From Bacillota bacterium (GTDB lineage Bacteria > Sysuimicrobiota > Sysuimicrobiia > Sysuimicrobiales > Segetimicrobiaceae): a stretch of DNA of 64,000 bases. Shown here one piece after another: positions 31,743 to 40,833 of the stretch. The stretch lies in the NCBI GenBank assembly GCA_021324975.1, contig JAJPIA010000030.1, forward strand, positions 1 to 64,000. Direction: 5' to 3'. Each line of letters starts with the position of its first letter. Position 1 is the stretch's first letter. The notes below the pieces were generated by a model, which was not told the origin of the DNA, did no database searches, and worked only from the letters and a program-made list of their open reading frames with translations. The position numbers and the translations under genes were made by a program.

Positions 31743-33371
31743 TCAAGACGACAATCGGGTGTCGTAGAAATAGGGATAATTTCCGCCCCAATCGACCCAC
31801 AGGCCTGTGAGGCCACGACCGTAGGCGTAGAGTGACAGCGGATCGGCGAGGTACGCCATCACCGCATCGCTGATGACTTTCTGCTGGACCTTTGCGACCA
31901 GGTCTTTCCGCTTCTGTGGATTGGCTTCCGCGAGCACTTGTTGGATCATTTGATCGGTCTGCGCATTCCGGTAGAAGTTGCGATTGGTTCCGCCGTTTGC
32001 GTGCCGTGACGCGAAACATTCATCCAGCAGGAGGCCGGGATCCGTCGCCGTCTCCCACCAAAAGTTGAGATTCTGCTGACCGGTTCGCACTGCGGCGAAG
32101 TAGCCGCCGGGCGCGAGATTATGCAGGATCGTGTCCATCCCGACGACTTTGAGATTTGCTTGGATAAACGTGGCCATCTCCTGCGACCTGGGGAAGCGAT
32201 TGTGAAAGTAGAACTCCAGGCTCAGGCGTTGCCCGTTCTTCTGACGAACACCATCCGCCCCCAATTTCCAGCCCGCGTCCTCAAGCATTCGCTTCGATTG
32301 TTCAGGGTTGTACGCACCTTCGCCGCACGTCTTCGGGTCAAAGCCAAAGATGTTCGGCGTGATCGGGCCGCAGCCAGGCTTGGCTACCCCGTCCCAGACC
32401 GTCTTCACGAACCCCACTCTGTCGATGGCCAGCTGGATCGCTCGGCGCACCGCCAGTTCGGTGGTTGGATTCCGTTGTTCATTCATCATCAGGGAATAGC
32501 CGGTGCCCGCCTGCGGGATCTCCACGAGCACGATGTTCCGGTCGCTCTTCAACCGCTGATAGTCGCGGGTCGGCACGTTGACGATGAACTGCGTCTCCCG
32601 AGTTTGTAGCGTGGCGAGCCGGACGGCCTCCTCCGGAATGATGCGGAACGAAATACGTTCCAGGTATGCGGGCCCCTGGTGCTTGAAGATCGGCGAGGCC
32701 CAGTTGTAGTTGGGGTTGCGGACGAGCACGATCTCTGCATCCGGGCGATAGGACTGCATCATGTACGGCCCCGTACTGACAAAGGCAACGCTCCCAAAGT
32801 CCTTGCCGTACTTTGCGAGCGCAGCCGGCGACACGATGCCGAGATACGGCGTGCTCGCCGCGTCGAGAAACGCTGCATAGGGCTCTTTAAAATGGATGCG
32901 CACAATCGATGGGCCGACGACCTCCGTACGCTCGTAGGGGCCGATGAAGTTGAACGCGAGCTGCGACTTGGTGTCCGGGTTCACAACTCGATCAAACGTT
33001 GCTTTGATCGCGTCCCCGTTGAACGGTGTCCCGTCGTGGAACTTGACGTTCTCGCGGAGCTTGAAGGTGTAGGTCTTTGCGTCTGCCGACACGCTCCAGG
33101 AAGTCGCCAGCCCTGGAGCGTAGCGTCCGGCGCTCGGTTGCCACACCAGCGGATCGACCAGGTGCAGTCCAATGCGCCCCGTATCCGATGAGGTGGTGAC
33201 CGTCACGTCCATGGTCTCGGGCCCCATTGCCAGCCCGCACGTCAACGCCGCACCACTCTGCGCCAACGCCGGTGGCCTGCCCCAGTCGACGAGCTGTGAA
33301 CCGAGCGCGATCGCTCCCAGGTTCCAACCAGCCTTGCGTAGCAGCTCGCGACGCCGCATTCGCACTGCCAC
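31743..33371 (-). CDS. Family-5 extracellular solute-binding protein with Tat-like signal
   Basis: The 542-residue protein has a twin-arginine leader (MRRRELLRKAGWNLGAIALG) and the core signatures TPFNGDAIKATFDRVVNPDT, FVSTGPYMMQSYRPDAEIVLVRN, TELAVRRAIQLAIDRVGFVKTV and SKRMLEDAGWKLGADGVRQK. GTG 33371 is preferred over ATG 33359 because GGAGGTGA (33383-33376) lies at the right distance from it; longer upstream starts have no support. It heads an operon with two permeases and diverges from the SDR gene, with 185 bases between them for both promoters. Confidence 0.9.
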   Translation of the reverse strand: MAVRMRRRELLRKAGWNLGAIALGSQLVDWGRPPALAQSGAALTCGLAMGPETMDVTVTTSSDTGRIGLHLVDPLVWQPSAGRYAPGLATSWSVSADAKTYTFKLRENVKFHDGTPFNGDAIKATFDRVVNPDTKSQLAFNFIGPYERTEVVGPSIVRIHFKEPYAAFLDAASTPYLGIVSPAALAKYGKDFGSVAFVSTGPYMMQSYRPDAEIVLVRNPNYNWASPIFKHQGPAYLERISFRIIPEEAVRLATLQTRETQFIVNVPTRDYQRLKSDRNIVLVEIPQAGTGYSLMMNEQRNPTTELAVRRAIQLAIDRVGFVKTVWDGVAKPGCGPITPNIFGFDPKTCGEGAYNPEQSKRMLEDAGWKLGADGVRQKNGQRLSLEFYFHNRFPRSQEMATFIQANLKVVGMDTILHNLAPGGYFAAVRTGQQNLNFWWETATDPGLLLDECFASRHANGGTNRNFYRNAQTDQMIQQVLAEANPQKRKDLVAKVQQKVISDAVMAYLADPLSLYAYGRGLTGLWVDWGGNYPYFYDTRLSS

Positions 33372-33556
33372 CGGGTCACCTCCGCTCGCTGTGCCACGTC
33401 GAGAAACGTCGCCCCTGACATCGCTTTTCACCCCTGTGCTCTGCCGGTCCTGCGCAGCTCCGTTTGGAGGGCGAGATCCAGCGTCTGCCCAAGACATATG
33501 ACGTGGCCGTGGGGTGGCTTCTGTTCATTTCGAGGGCTGAAGGGGGACGCGCGAAG

Positions 33557-34366
33557 ATGAGCACGGCGGAATTCGCGGGCAAGGTCGTGGTGGTGTCGGG
33601 AGGGGCCTCGGGAATCGGCCGGGCTATCCTCGAGGCGTTCGCCCAGCAGGGTGCGACCGGCATCGTGGCGGACGTCGACACAGAGTGGGGGGCGGAGCGC
33701 GCCGACGCGTTGCGGAGTCAGGGGTACGATGTGACATTTGTCAAGACGGACGTGAGGAAAGCAGATGAGATCGCGCACCTTTTCCAGCAAGTCGCCACGG
33801 AGCGCAACGGCGTGGATATCGTCGTGAACAGCGCCGGGGTCGGCGTGCACAAGGAAGTGATTGATTTAACCGAGGAAGAATGGGACTTCCAAGTGGACGT
33901 CCAACTTAAGGGCGTGTTTCTCATGTGTCGAGAGGCAGCCCGGCAAATGATCTCACAAAAGCGCCGTGGCCGTATCATCAACGTGGGTTCCGGAGCGGCG
34001 ATTGTTGCGCGACCCCATGCCGGTCCCCATTGCGCGTCGAAGGCCGGCGCGGCACATCTCACCCGAGTCCTCGCGCTGGAACTGGGACGCCACGGCATTA
34101 CCGTCAATGTCGTCTCTCCCGGTTTGACGGACGTGGGCCCCATCTCCCACTATGGAGGAGCCACCCCGGACTATCAGCGCAATTTTCTCCCAGAGGTGCC
34201 GCTCGGGCGGTTGGCGCGCCCGCAAGAAATCGCCGACGCGGTGCTCTTCTTTGCGTCTGACCGGGCACAGTTCATTACGGGCCAACTGATCAACATCGAT
34301 GGCGGATACAGCGCCGGGAAGCTGGGGATTCGTGGGTCGCACCGGGCGACACCCTTGTTCACGTAG
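33557..34366 (+). CDS. Short-chain dehydrogenase/reductase with His in place of the catalytic Tyr
   Basis: The 269-residue protein is a classical SDR: VVVSGGASGIGRA (cofactor Gly motif, residues 14-21), ADVDTEWG after strand 2 (acidic, so NAD is favoured), NSAGVG, and RRGRIINVGSGAA. The active-site segment reads PHCASKAGAAHL, so position 158 is His where SDRs have Tyr in Y-x-x-x-K; Lys162 is kept. The end is FITGQLINIDGGYSAG, typical of the family. Either catalysis is altered, or the protein binds rather than reduces. It diverges from a transporter operon and precedes an amidohydrolase gene by 87 bases on the same strand. Confidence 0.88.
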   Translation: MSTAEFAGKVVVVSGGASGIGRAILEAFAQQGATGIVADVDTEWGAERADALRSQGYDVTFVKTDVRKADEIAHLFQQVATERNGVDIVVNSAGVGVHKEVIDLTEEEWDFQVDVQLKGVFLMCREAARQMISQKRRGRIINVGSGAAIVARPHAGPHCASKAGAAHLTRVLALELGRHGITVNVVSPGLTDVGPISHYGGATPDYQRNFLPEVPLGRLARPQEIADAVLFFASDRAQFITGQLINIDGGYSAGKLGIRGSHRATPLFT

Positions 34367-34453
34367 CATCGTGGCTTACCCTCGAAGTGCCTTGAGCCAG
34401 GCGCAGTTCTCGCACGACGTGATGGAGCACACACATACCGGCGGGGCAGGGAG

Positions 34454-35704
34454 GTGGAGAAGCTGCCGGCTGCTGACGCTCTGACGCTCCGATGCGGCAC
34501 ACTCATCGACGGCGCAGGAGGTTCCCATCGGAACATGGCGCTGCGCGTAACCGGCGGGCGGATCGCAGAAGCCGCTCCGTGGGGGGACATGCGACGGCCC
34601 GTGGGCGAGAGCATGGTGGATGCGGGGGCGATGACGGTCATGCCGGGGCTGTTCGATTGCCATGACCACCTGGCGACGCCCGCCAAAAATCTCGCTGAGC
34701 GCAGCGCCACCCCGCCTTCCCTCCACGTCCTCCGCGTTGCGGCGGTCATGCGGGACATGCTGCAGGCCGGGTTCACCACGGTTCGCGACGCCGGCGGCCT
34801 CGATCTGGGGCTCAAGATGGCCGTGGAGGAGGGCCTGCTCGCCGGGCCTCGGGTGCTCATCAGTCTCGCCATCATCACCCAGACCGCCGGCCTCTCAGAC
34901 TATACGAATGCGGTCGGCTTCAACACGGACGTGCTTCGGTTACCGGGCGTGCCCGACGGTGTTTGCGACGGCACGGACCAACTACGGGCGATGACACGGC
35001 GGCTCATCAGAGCAGGAGCCGATTTCATCAAGATCGCAACCACCGGCGGGCTGAGCTCACGGATCAGCGGCGTGCTCACGCGCGAGTTTTCGTTTGACGA
35101 AGTCCGGGCGGTCGTTGACGAGGCCAAAGCATTTGGCAAGCCGGTCGCGGCGCACGCGTACGGCGGGGAAGGACTCCGGAACGCCCTCAGGGCCGGCGTG
35201 CACTCGGTAGAGCACCTGGGGCCGCTCGAGGATGAAGACATCGCAACAATGGTGCGCCAAGGCACCTACCTCGTTCCAACCCTCCTCAACATGCACGTCC
35301 GTCTTCAGATGGCCCGGGAATCCGGGGGCTTGTCGCCGTACAGCATGCAAAAGGCTGAGGAATTGGCGCCTCTGCAGCGGGATGCATTTGCCCGCGCGCA
35401 CCGCGCGGGTGTGCGGATCGCGGCCGGCACGGACTCACGCGGATTACGGCCGGGTGGCAACGCCCGGGAGTTGAGCCTGCTCGTGCAGTACGGCATGGGC
35501 CCCGCCGAGGCGATTCGTGCGGCCACATCTGTCGCTGCCGCGTGCTGCAACATCCCGGATACTGGCACGCTTCGGCCGGGTATGCGCGCAGACCTCATCG
35601 CCGTCGACGGCAATCCGTTGGAGGAAGTGGAGGTCCTCGAGGATACCGAGCGAGTGATGTTTGTGATGCGCGGTGGGCATGTGTTCAAGAACCGCATCGG
35701 CTGA
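34454..35704 (+). CDS. Metal-dependent amidohydrolase (imidazolonepropionase/Xaa-Pro dipeptidase-like branch)
   Basis: The 416-residue enzyme has the amidohydrolase metal set: DCHDH after MPGLF, a candidate carboxylated Lys in ADFIKIATTGG, His in VAAHAYGG, His in SVEHLG and Asp in AAGTDS. The C-terminal beta-sandwich ends LRPGMRADLIAVDGNPLEEV. Members of this branch hydrolyse dipeptide-like amides and lactams. The start is uncertain: the GTG at 34454 lies immediately after the GGGAGG site, and the domain proper begins around LRCGTLIDGAG. The preceding SDR and nearby binding-protein operon suggest a small catabolic set. Confidence 0.88.
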   Translation: MEKLPAADALTLRCGTLIDGAGGSHRNMALRVTGGRIAEAAPWGDMRRPVGESMVDAGAMTVMPGLFDCHDHLATPAKNLAERSATPPSLHVLRVAAVMRDMLQAGFTTVRDAGGLDLGLKMAVEEGLLAGPRVLISLAIITQTAGLSDYTNAVGFNTDVLRLPGVPDGVCDGTDQLRAMTRRLIRAGADFIKIATTGGLSSRISGVLTREFSFDEVRAVVDEAKAFGKPVAAHAYGGEGLRNALRAGVHSVEHLGPLEDEDIATMVRQGTYLVPTLLNMHVRLQMARESGGLSPYSMQKAEELAPLQRDAFARAHRAGVRIAAGTDSRGLRPGGNARELSLLVQYGMGPAEAIRAATSVAAACCNIPDTGTLRPGMRADLIAVDGNPLEEVEVLEDTERVMFVMRGGHVFKNRIG

Positions 35705-35957
35705 GGATTGGCACACCCGAGACCGCCGCCACACGACGACTGTCGTCAATCGAACAGCTTCTGCATCCCGGCCGGCAGGGGTGCGGAGAGCTCTACGAAC
35801 AGGGATTCACGGCGGCCGAACAATGGAGCCGCTGGCGGTCGGAAAAGGGGGCGACGCGCTCAGGCTCGCAACCCGTCAGTCACAGCGTCGGGTAGCGCCT
35901 CCTGGGTAGCGCCGCCAGCGCCGGCGCGCGTCGAGACGGGCAGGACTACGGACGCGA

Positions 35958-36410
35958 CTAAGGACGGATCACGTTTGGTTTGCCCTGCCCGCCCATAAAC
36001 ACCGCGAGCACCTTGACCGGCCGCGCACCGCGATTCATGCCATTGTGCCACGTGTTCATGGATTCCATGAATCCCTGCCCCTGCGTGTAGACGGCAACGC
36101 CATGCCCCTCCGTCGCTACGGTCAACGTGCCGTCCAGGACATAGCCGAACACCGGAACCGGGTGCTTGTGGCGGCCCGTCTGTCCGCCCGGTGCAATGTT
36201 CACGATGAGCGCGGCAACTTCGGGGCTCGAGGTTGGGTATTGGATATCCTGGCCGATAGCGGTCTTCGAACTCTGGACGACGACCGTCGTTGTGACCCCA
36301 ACGGCGCCAGCCGCGCCGGAGTACTGGCCCCATGCGACCAGATTTTGAGCCAGGCCTCCCACCGGGAGAATCACGCTCGCAGCCAGTATTCCGATCAGAG
36401 CTCTCCGCAT
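35958..36410 (-). CDS. Secreted single-domain cupin
   Basis: The 150-residue protein starts with a cleavable signal (MRRALIGILAASVILPVGGLAQ). It has the cupin motif 1 GRHKHPVPVFGYVLDGTLTV, with two His and a candidate metal site, and a weaker motif 2 ending NTWHNGMNRGARPVKVLAVFMG. It would act outside the cytoplasm; the reaction is unknown. ATG 36410 is used because the only upstream in-frame option is TTG. It diverges from the DUF3830 genes. Confidence 0.82.
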   Translation of the reverse strand: MRRALIGILAASVILPVGGLAQNLVAWGQYSGAAGAVGVTTTVVVQSSKTAIGQDIQYPTSSPEVAALIVNIAPGGQTGRHKHPVPVFGYVLDGTLTVATEGHGVAVYTQGQGFMESMNTWHNGMNRGARPVKVLAVFMGGQGKPNVIRP

Positions 36411-36660
36411 CGTTTGTCCCCCCAACGATCGTGTTCGACCGACGTTCCGGAAACGCGTCGAATTTTAAGGGCATCGTGCCCGGCGCTGGCGCACGCCGGC
36501 GCCGTCGCGTTCCAAAGGTTCAAGTTTTGGACGCTGCCTGCCTTCTCTTCGTGGCGGAACACCGTGCACGAGCGTGTCATGTGCTGCGGTGCCACACCGT
36601 TGGCGACAAGGACAAACAGAAATCGACCGGGAAACCTTTGATCGGGGGAGGAGTGCATCG

Positions 36661-37152
36661 GTGTCCGATCAGCCACGTGATGCTCATGTCCAATCGCGAA
36701 AAATCCGGATTTCCTTTCCAAATGAAAGCATCTCTGCTGTCGCAGATCTTCTGGAGGCGGACTGTCCAAACACCTGTGAGGCCATATGGCACCTCCTACC
36801 CCTGCGCGTCAAGGCGATACATGACATCTGGTCCGGGCACCAGGTATTAGCCCACCTGGACAACAAGTTTGTGCTTCCGCCCGAGAACGTCCTCACCTAC
36901 CTTCCCATCCCGGGCGACATCTTCTATTACTACCGGCCCCCCCACTACTTCCGCGGCTCCCCCTACGGAAGATCCGAATCCGCGGAGATAGGTATCGTCT
37001 ATGATCGGGACACGAGGCCGCAGGGTCCGCGAGGGCCGGAAGCCGTGAGTCTCTTTGCGAACATCTCCTCTAATCTAGAAGGCTTCGCGCGGGCTTGCGA
37101 AGACATGATCTGCCGGGGCCAGAAGGACCTGCTCATCGAGAAGCTGGGGTGA
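36661..37152 (+). CDS. DUF3830 (cyclophilin-like fold) protein, copy 1
   Basis: The 163-residue protein has the DUF3830 pattern: ISFPNESISAVADLLEADCPNTCEAIWHLLP, then VKAIHDIWSGHQVLAHL, ENVLTYLPIPGDIFYYYRPP and a C-terminal FARACEDMICRGQKDL. The start is GTG 36661, with GGGGGAGGAG seven bases upstream. It is the first of three tandem paralogues (36661, 37158, 37708). Family members have a cyclophilin-like barrel and no established activity. They are often found in catabolic or transporter clusters like this one. Confidence 0.82.
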   Translation: MSDQPRDAHVQSRKIRISFPNESISAVADLLEADCPNTCEAIWHLLPLRVKAIHDIWSGHQVLAHLDNKFVLPPENVLTYLPIPGDIFYYYRPPHYFRGSPYGRSESAEIGIVYDRDTRPQGPRGPEAVSLFANISSNLEGFARACEDMICRGQKDLLIEKLG

Positions 37153-37157
37153 GCCGG

Positions 37158-37673
37158 ATGCGGAAGTTGCTCTTTGAGCTGGCCGGCACGAGCGCCGTGG
37201 CCGAGATGCACGACGACGTCGTGCCGAAGACGTGCGACGCGGTCTGGAACATGCTTCCGGTGGAAGGGATGGCCATCCACGCCAACTGGTCGAGCCGCGA
37301 GATCATGCTGCATCTACACGGCGAGAAGCTCCTGAGGCTTCCGCCCGAAGGGCCGGACCGGCGCGGAACCACCGCCCCCGGTGATGTCGTCTACTTCTGG
37401 CGATCGCCCCAGATGTCCCGCGGCAAGCAGTTGGCGTACAGCGCCGAGTTCCAGCGGGAGCTGTCAGAGCTCGCCATCTTCTACGGCGACCCCGCGGGCG
37501 GCGGTATGGCCGCGGATGACCCGGCGCGCAGCGGCCGCGACCTGAACTTACAGGTCGCCACGTTGTTCGCCACCTTGATCGATACCCCAAAGGAGTTCGC
37601 GCACAAGTGCGAAGACATCCGTCACAATGGCTTGCAGAAGCTGGTCGTGAGGAGGTTGGAGCGTTCGGCGTGA
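37158..37673 (+). CDS. DUF3830 protein, copy 2
   Basis: The 171-residue protein opens MRKLLFELAGTSAVAEMHDDVVPKTCDAVWNMLPVEGMAIHANWSSREIMLHL, the best match to the family consensus among the three copies, and ends with FAHKCEDIRHNGLQKLVVRRL, which mirrors the end of copy 1. Start ATG 37158 lies five bases after copy 1's stop. The middle (GDVVYFWRSP) holds the conserved PGD-x-x-YF element. The tandem arrangement suggests a hetero-oligomer. Confidence 0.85.
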   Translation: MRKLLFELAGTSAVAEMHDDVVPKTCDAVWNMLPVEGMAIHANWSSREIMLHLHGEKLLRLPPEGPDRRGTTAPGDVVYFWRSPQMSRGKQLAYSAEFQRELSELAIFYGDPAGGGMAADDPARSGRDLNLQVATLFATLIDTPKEFAHKCEDIRHNGLQKLVVRRLERSA

Positions 37674-37707
37674 CCAAGGCGAGGTCCTCGGGGGCGAGAC
37701 CGAATCA

Positions 37708-38157
37708 ATGACGAGGGTGAAGATTAGGCTGGGCAACGTCGAGGCGTTCGCGCAACTCGATGAAAGGGACGCGCCAAAGGCCACGAAATGGCTAAAGGAG
37801 ACGCTCCCGATTGACGGCCAGGCCATGCACAGCATGGAGAACGGCCGCGAGGTCTACGTGGTGCTCGACACTCCCCATCAGATCACGGAGGAGAATCAGA
37901 CGATCTACCAGACCGTCGGGGATTTGATCGTGTACTACAAACCTGCCATTTTCGTGCAGCCCCAGTGGCCCCGGCATATCCGCGACTTCCTCGTCATCGG
38001 ATTCATCTACGAGCGCGACAGCGCGATACGAGGGATGAGCGGCCCGCTCGCGACGAATCTTGTCGGGAAGATCACCGAGGGGATCGTTGCGCTCGCCCAC
38101 GAGGCCCCGCGGATGCGGAGGGAAGGTTTTGGGAAGTTGAGTTTTAGCCTGGCGTAG
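37708..38157 (+). CDS. DUF3830 protein, copy 3 (most divergent)
   Basis: The 149-residue protein reads MTRVKIRLGNVEAFAQLDERDAPKATKWLKETLPIDGQAMHSMENGREVYVVL, ENQTIYQTVGDLIVYYKP and a C-terminal ALAHEAPRMRREGFGKLSF. Layout and length match copies 1 and 2, but the conserved Cys of the KTC motif is replaced (PKATKW) and the PGD element is VGD. It lies 34 bases after copy 2 and 28 bases before the luciferase-like gene, so all four are probably one transcript. Confidence 0.78.
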   Translation: MTRVKIRLGNVEAFAQLDERDAPKATKWLKETLPIDGQAMHSMENGREVYVVLDTPHQITEENQTIYQTVGDLIVYYKPAIFVQPQWPRHIRDFLVIGFIYERDSAIRGMSGPLATNLVGKITEGIVALAHEAPRMRREGFGKLSFSLA

Positions 38158-38185
38158 AGAAGCGGAACGGAGCGCTTGACGCCTG

Positions 38186-39241
38186 ATGGTTAGGTTTGGT
38201 GTAGGGATGGCGCCGGTGGAGCCGCTCGCGAAGGTGGTTTCGGTGGCGAAGCTGGCCGAAGACCTCGGCTTCGAATACTTCGTGCACGCCGACCAGCGAT
38301 TCTCGGGCGAGAAAGACGTCTTCGTCACGCTTGCCGCCGACGCGCTGAATACCACGAAGATAAAGCTCGGCCCATGCGTGTCCGATCCGTTCAGTCGGAT
38401 CCCCGCGATGCTGGCCGCCGCCGTCGCGAGCCTCGACGAGCTTTCGCGGGGACGGGCACTGCTCGCCCTGGGCGCCGGAGGATCCGGGTTCGCCCAGATG
38501 CATCTCGAGCGGAGGCACGTCAACCAGGCCCTCCGCGAGACGGTCACCATGAGCCGGGCGTTGTTCAGCGGGGAAACCGTCAACTTCGACGGCAGATTGT
38601 ACAAGCTCACCGACGCCCGCCTGCGGTTCGACGTACGGCCCGACATTCCAATCCTCATCGCGAGCAGAAGCCCGCTCAACCTCGAGCTCGCCGGCGAGAT
38701 CGCGGACGGCGCGGTGATCGCGACCTACGTGTCCAAGGAACAGCTCGCTTTCGCGATCGAGCGAGTGCGGGCCGGCGCCAGGAAGGCGGGCAGGCGTTTG
38801 GAGGAGGTCCGATTGATTTCGTGGGTCTACACCTCGATCTCGGACGACGGACGCCAAGCCGTGGAGAACGTCAGGCCGTTCGTGACCCAGGCGCTCGTGA
38901 ACACCTCCCCCGAGGCCTACCCGGTCATTCTCGACGGCTTCCACGAAGCGTTGCCATCGTTCCTTAGCAAGTGCCGCAGCATGGGCCCGGCAGGACTAGA
39001 AACCGCGTACAAGGACCGGACGTACCTCACAGACGCGGTCATCAAGCGATTTTCTGTGGCGGGCACGGCCGAGGATTGCGTCAAGAAGATCGAGGAAATC
39101 ACATCGTTCGGGATCCACGAGATCTGGCTGCGGTGTTTTTCCGCACCGCGATCAGAAGTAGAACACGAGAAGGTGATCGTGCCCTTCGCCGAAAAGGTGA
39201 TGCCGCGCTTTACCACCGAGGCGCGGCACTCGCCCGCCTAA
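38186..39241 (+). CDS. LLM-class (bacterial luciferase-like) flavin-dependent oxidoreductase
   Basis: The 351-residue protein has the luciferase-like TIM-barrel pattern: FGVGMAPVEPLAKVVSVAKLAEDLGFEYFVHADQRF, IKLGPCVSDPFSRIPAMLAAAVASLDELSRGRALLALGAGG, DARLRFDVRPDIPILIASRSP and the C-terminal VAGTAEDCVKKIEEITSFGIHEIWL. Such enzymes use FMN or F420 to oxidise or desulfonate small substrates. It is the last gene after three DUF3830 genes. An SsuABC-like transporter is encoded convergently 21 bases away, which fits an alkanesulfonate-type or similar monooxygenase role, although the substrate is not shown. Confidence 0.87.
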   Translation: MVRFGVGMAPVEPLAKVVSVAKLAEDLGFEYFVHADQRFSGEKDVFVTLAADALNTTKIKLGPCVSDPFSRIPAMLAAAVASLDELSRGRALLALGAGGSGFAQMHLERRHVNQALRETVTMSRALFSGETVNFDGRLYKLTDARLRFDVRPDIPILIASRSPLNLELAGEIADGAVIATYVSKEQLAFAIERVRAGARKAGRRLEEVRLISWVYTSISDDGRQAVENVRPFVTQALVNTSPEAYPVILDGFHEALPSFLSKCRSMGPAGLETAYKDRTYLTDAVIKRFSVAGTAEDCVKKIEEITSFGIHEIWLRCFSAPRSEVEHEKVIVPFAEKVMPRFTTEARHSPA

Positions 39242-39262
39242 GGGATCCACCGGCTTCCGAGG

Positions 39263-40033
39263 TCAGGTCGCTGCCTCGACCCTCATGGCATGCAGCTCCA
39301 GGAGTTTCGCACGGACTCTGCCGGCCGCGGCAACGAATTCGAGGTTCGATCGCGTCGATGCGTCTCGGACGGCCGGGAGGTTCACCGGGATTTCTTCCAC
39401 AATCGCGCCCGGCCTGGGCGACATGACGAAGATCCGATCCGAGAGGAACACCGCCTCCTCGATGTCGTGGGTGACCAGCAGCGCCGTTGCGCGCAGTGTC
39501 CGGATCAGGTTCCCGAGCTCAGTCTGCAGGGCCTCTTTGGTTAGCTCATCCACCCCCGTGAACGGCTCGTCCATCAAGATGATCGACGGCTCGTGCACGA
39601 ATGCGCGCGCGATCGACACCCTGCGCTGCATGCCGCCGGAGAGCTCGATCGGATAGCTCCGCTCAAAGCCCTTCATGCCGATCAGGTCAATGAGCCGGTC
39701 GACATTCCCAAGGTCCCGTTTCTTGACGACCTCCAGCGGCAGCTTGATGTTGTCGTAGACGGTCCTCCACCGCATCAGGCTTGAATCCTGGAACACGTAG
39801 CCGACGATGAAATGCCCGCCGGCCGCCTCCCGGTGGATGCTCCCGCTGCTGGGGCGCTCCACGCCGGCGATCAGCCTGAGGAGCGTGCTCTTGCCGCATC
39901 CGCTCGGCCCGACGATCCCGACGGTCTCTCCCGTTTGCACCGACAGTGAGACGTCCTTGACAGCGTGGATCTCCTTGCCCTTGACGGTCGTATAGCGCTT
40001 GCCGACGTTCTCGAGGACGACGACGGAGGCCAT
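39263..40033 (-). CDS. ABC transporter ATP-binding protein, SsuB/TauB type
   Basis: The 256-residue ATPase has all motifs: Walker A GPSGCGKST, Q-loop YVFQDSSLM, signature ELSGGMQRR, Walker B IILMDEPF and switch VTHDIEEA. Sequence style (KPLEVVKKR-like spacer, ERPSSGSI) fits the nitrate/sulfonate/bicarbonate (NitT/TauT) family. Start ATG 40033 lies two bases after the permease stop, so the genes are coupled. It is the only ABC ATPase gene in the window, and it serves this system rather than the family-5 importers. Confidence 0.93.
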   Translation of the reverse strand: MASVVVLENVGKRYTTVKGKEIHAVKDVSLSVQTGETVGIVGPSGCGKSTLLRLIAGVERPSSGSIHREAAGGHFIVGYVFQDSSLMRWRTVYDNIKLPLEVVKKRDLGNVDRLIDLIGMKGFERSYPIELSGGMQRRVSIARAFVHEPSIILMDEPFTGVDELTKEALQTELGNLIRTLRATALLVTHDIEEAVFLSDRIFVMSPRPGAIVEEIPVNLPAVRDASTRSNLEFVAAAGRVRAKLLELHAMRVEAAT

Positions 40034-40035
40034 GC

Positions 40036-40821
40036 TCAACCAGACCGGTACCACGGCATCAGCTGGCGTGCGAGCACGATCACGGCAGCATACAGCAGCA
40101 GGCCCAGCACGGTCAGGATGGTAAACGCGCCGAACGCCGCCACGGTGTTGAACGTGTACTGGGAATTCAGAATGAGAAAGCCGAGGCCGCTGTTGGAGCT
40201 CACGAACTCCGCGACGATCGCCCCGACCAAGGCGCCCGACACCGCGATCTTCAATCCGTCAAAGAAGTACGGAAGAGAGTTGGGGAGGCGCACCTTGAAA
40301 AAGATCGTCGCCTGGCCGGCGCGCAGGGACTGAAGGAGGTAGATGAGGTTGCGATCGACATCGGTGAGACCGGTACTCACGTTGATCACGATCGGGAAGA
40401 ACGTGAGGATCACAATCAGCAAGACCCTCGACGTATTGGAGAAGCCCAGCAGGATGTAGATGATCGGCGCGATCGCCACCTTCGGCAACACCTGAAGCGC
40501 CACGATGTACGGCATGAGTATCTTCCTCAAGGGCGCCGAGAGCGTGATCACGACGGCGATCGCGAAGCCCACGATGACGCCGATCACGGCCCCGGTGACG
40601 GCCTCGTTCAACGTGATCCAAGTCTGCTGCAGCCAGTTGACGTGGCCGGTGAAGAAGACTTGGACGATCGCGGAGGGTGATGGAAACAGATAGGCGGGGA
40701 TACGGAATAGCGATATCAACAGCTGCCAGAGAACGACGCCGGCCACAAAGGAGATCACCGGAAGGCTGTACGCCGCCAGCCCCTGTAGGCTCAGCCTCGT
40801 CGTCCTGCCGACCCCCGCCAT
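40036..40821 (-). CDS. ABC transporter permease, SsuC/TauC type
   Basis: The 261-residue protein has about six helices, an N-terminal VISFVAGVVLWQLLISLFRIPAYLFPSPSAI (the usual LP-P---- segment of this family), and an EAA loop around LQSLRAGQATIFFKVRLPNSLPYFFDGLKIAVSGALVGAIVAEF. It forms the membrane channel for the binding protein encoded upstream (40834-41883). It lies 12 bases after that gene and two bases before the ATPase gene, in one SBP-permease-ATPase operon. Confidence 0.92.
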   Translation of the reverse strand: MAGVGRTTRLSLQGLAAYSLPVISFVAGVVLWQLLISLFRIPAYLFPSPSAIVQVFFTGHVNWLQQTWITLNEAVTGAVIGVIVGFAIAVVITLSAPLRKILMPYIVALQVLPKVAIAPIIYILLGFSNTSRVLLIVILTFFPIVINVSTGLTDVDRNLIYLLQSLRAGQATIFFKVRLPNSLPYFFDGLKIAVSGALVGAIVAEFVSSNSGLGFLILNSQYTFNTVAAFGAFTILTVLGLLLYAAVIVLARQLMPWYRSG

Positions 40822-40833
40822 GCCAGCAACCCG

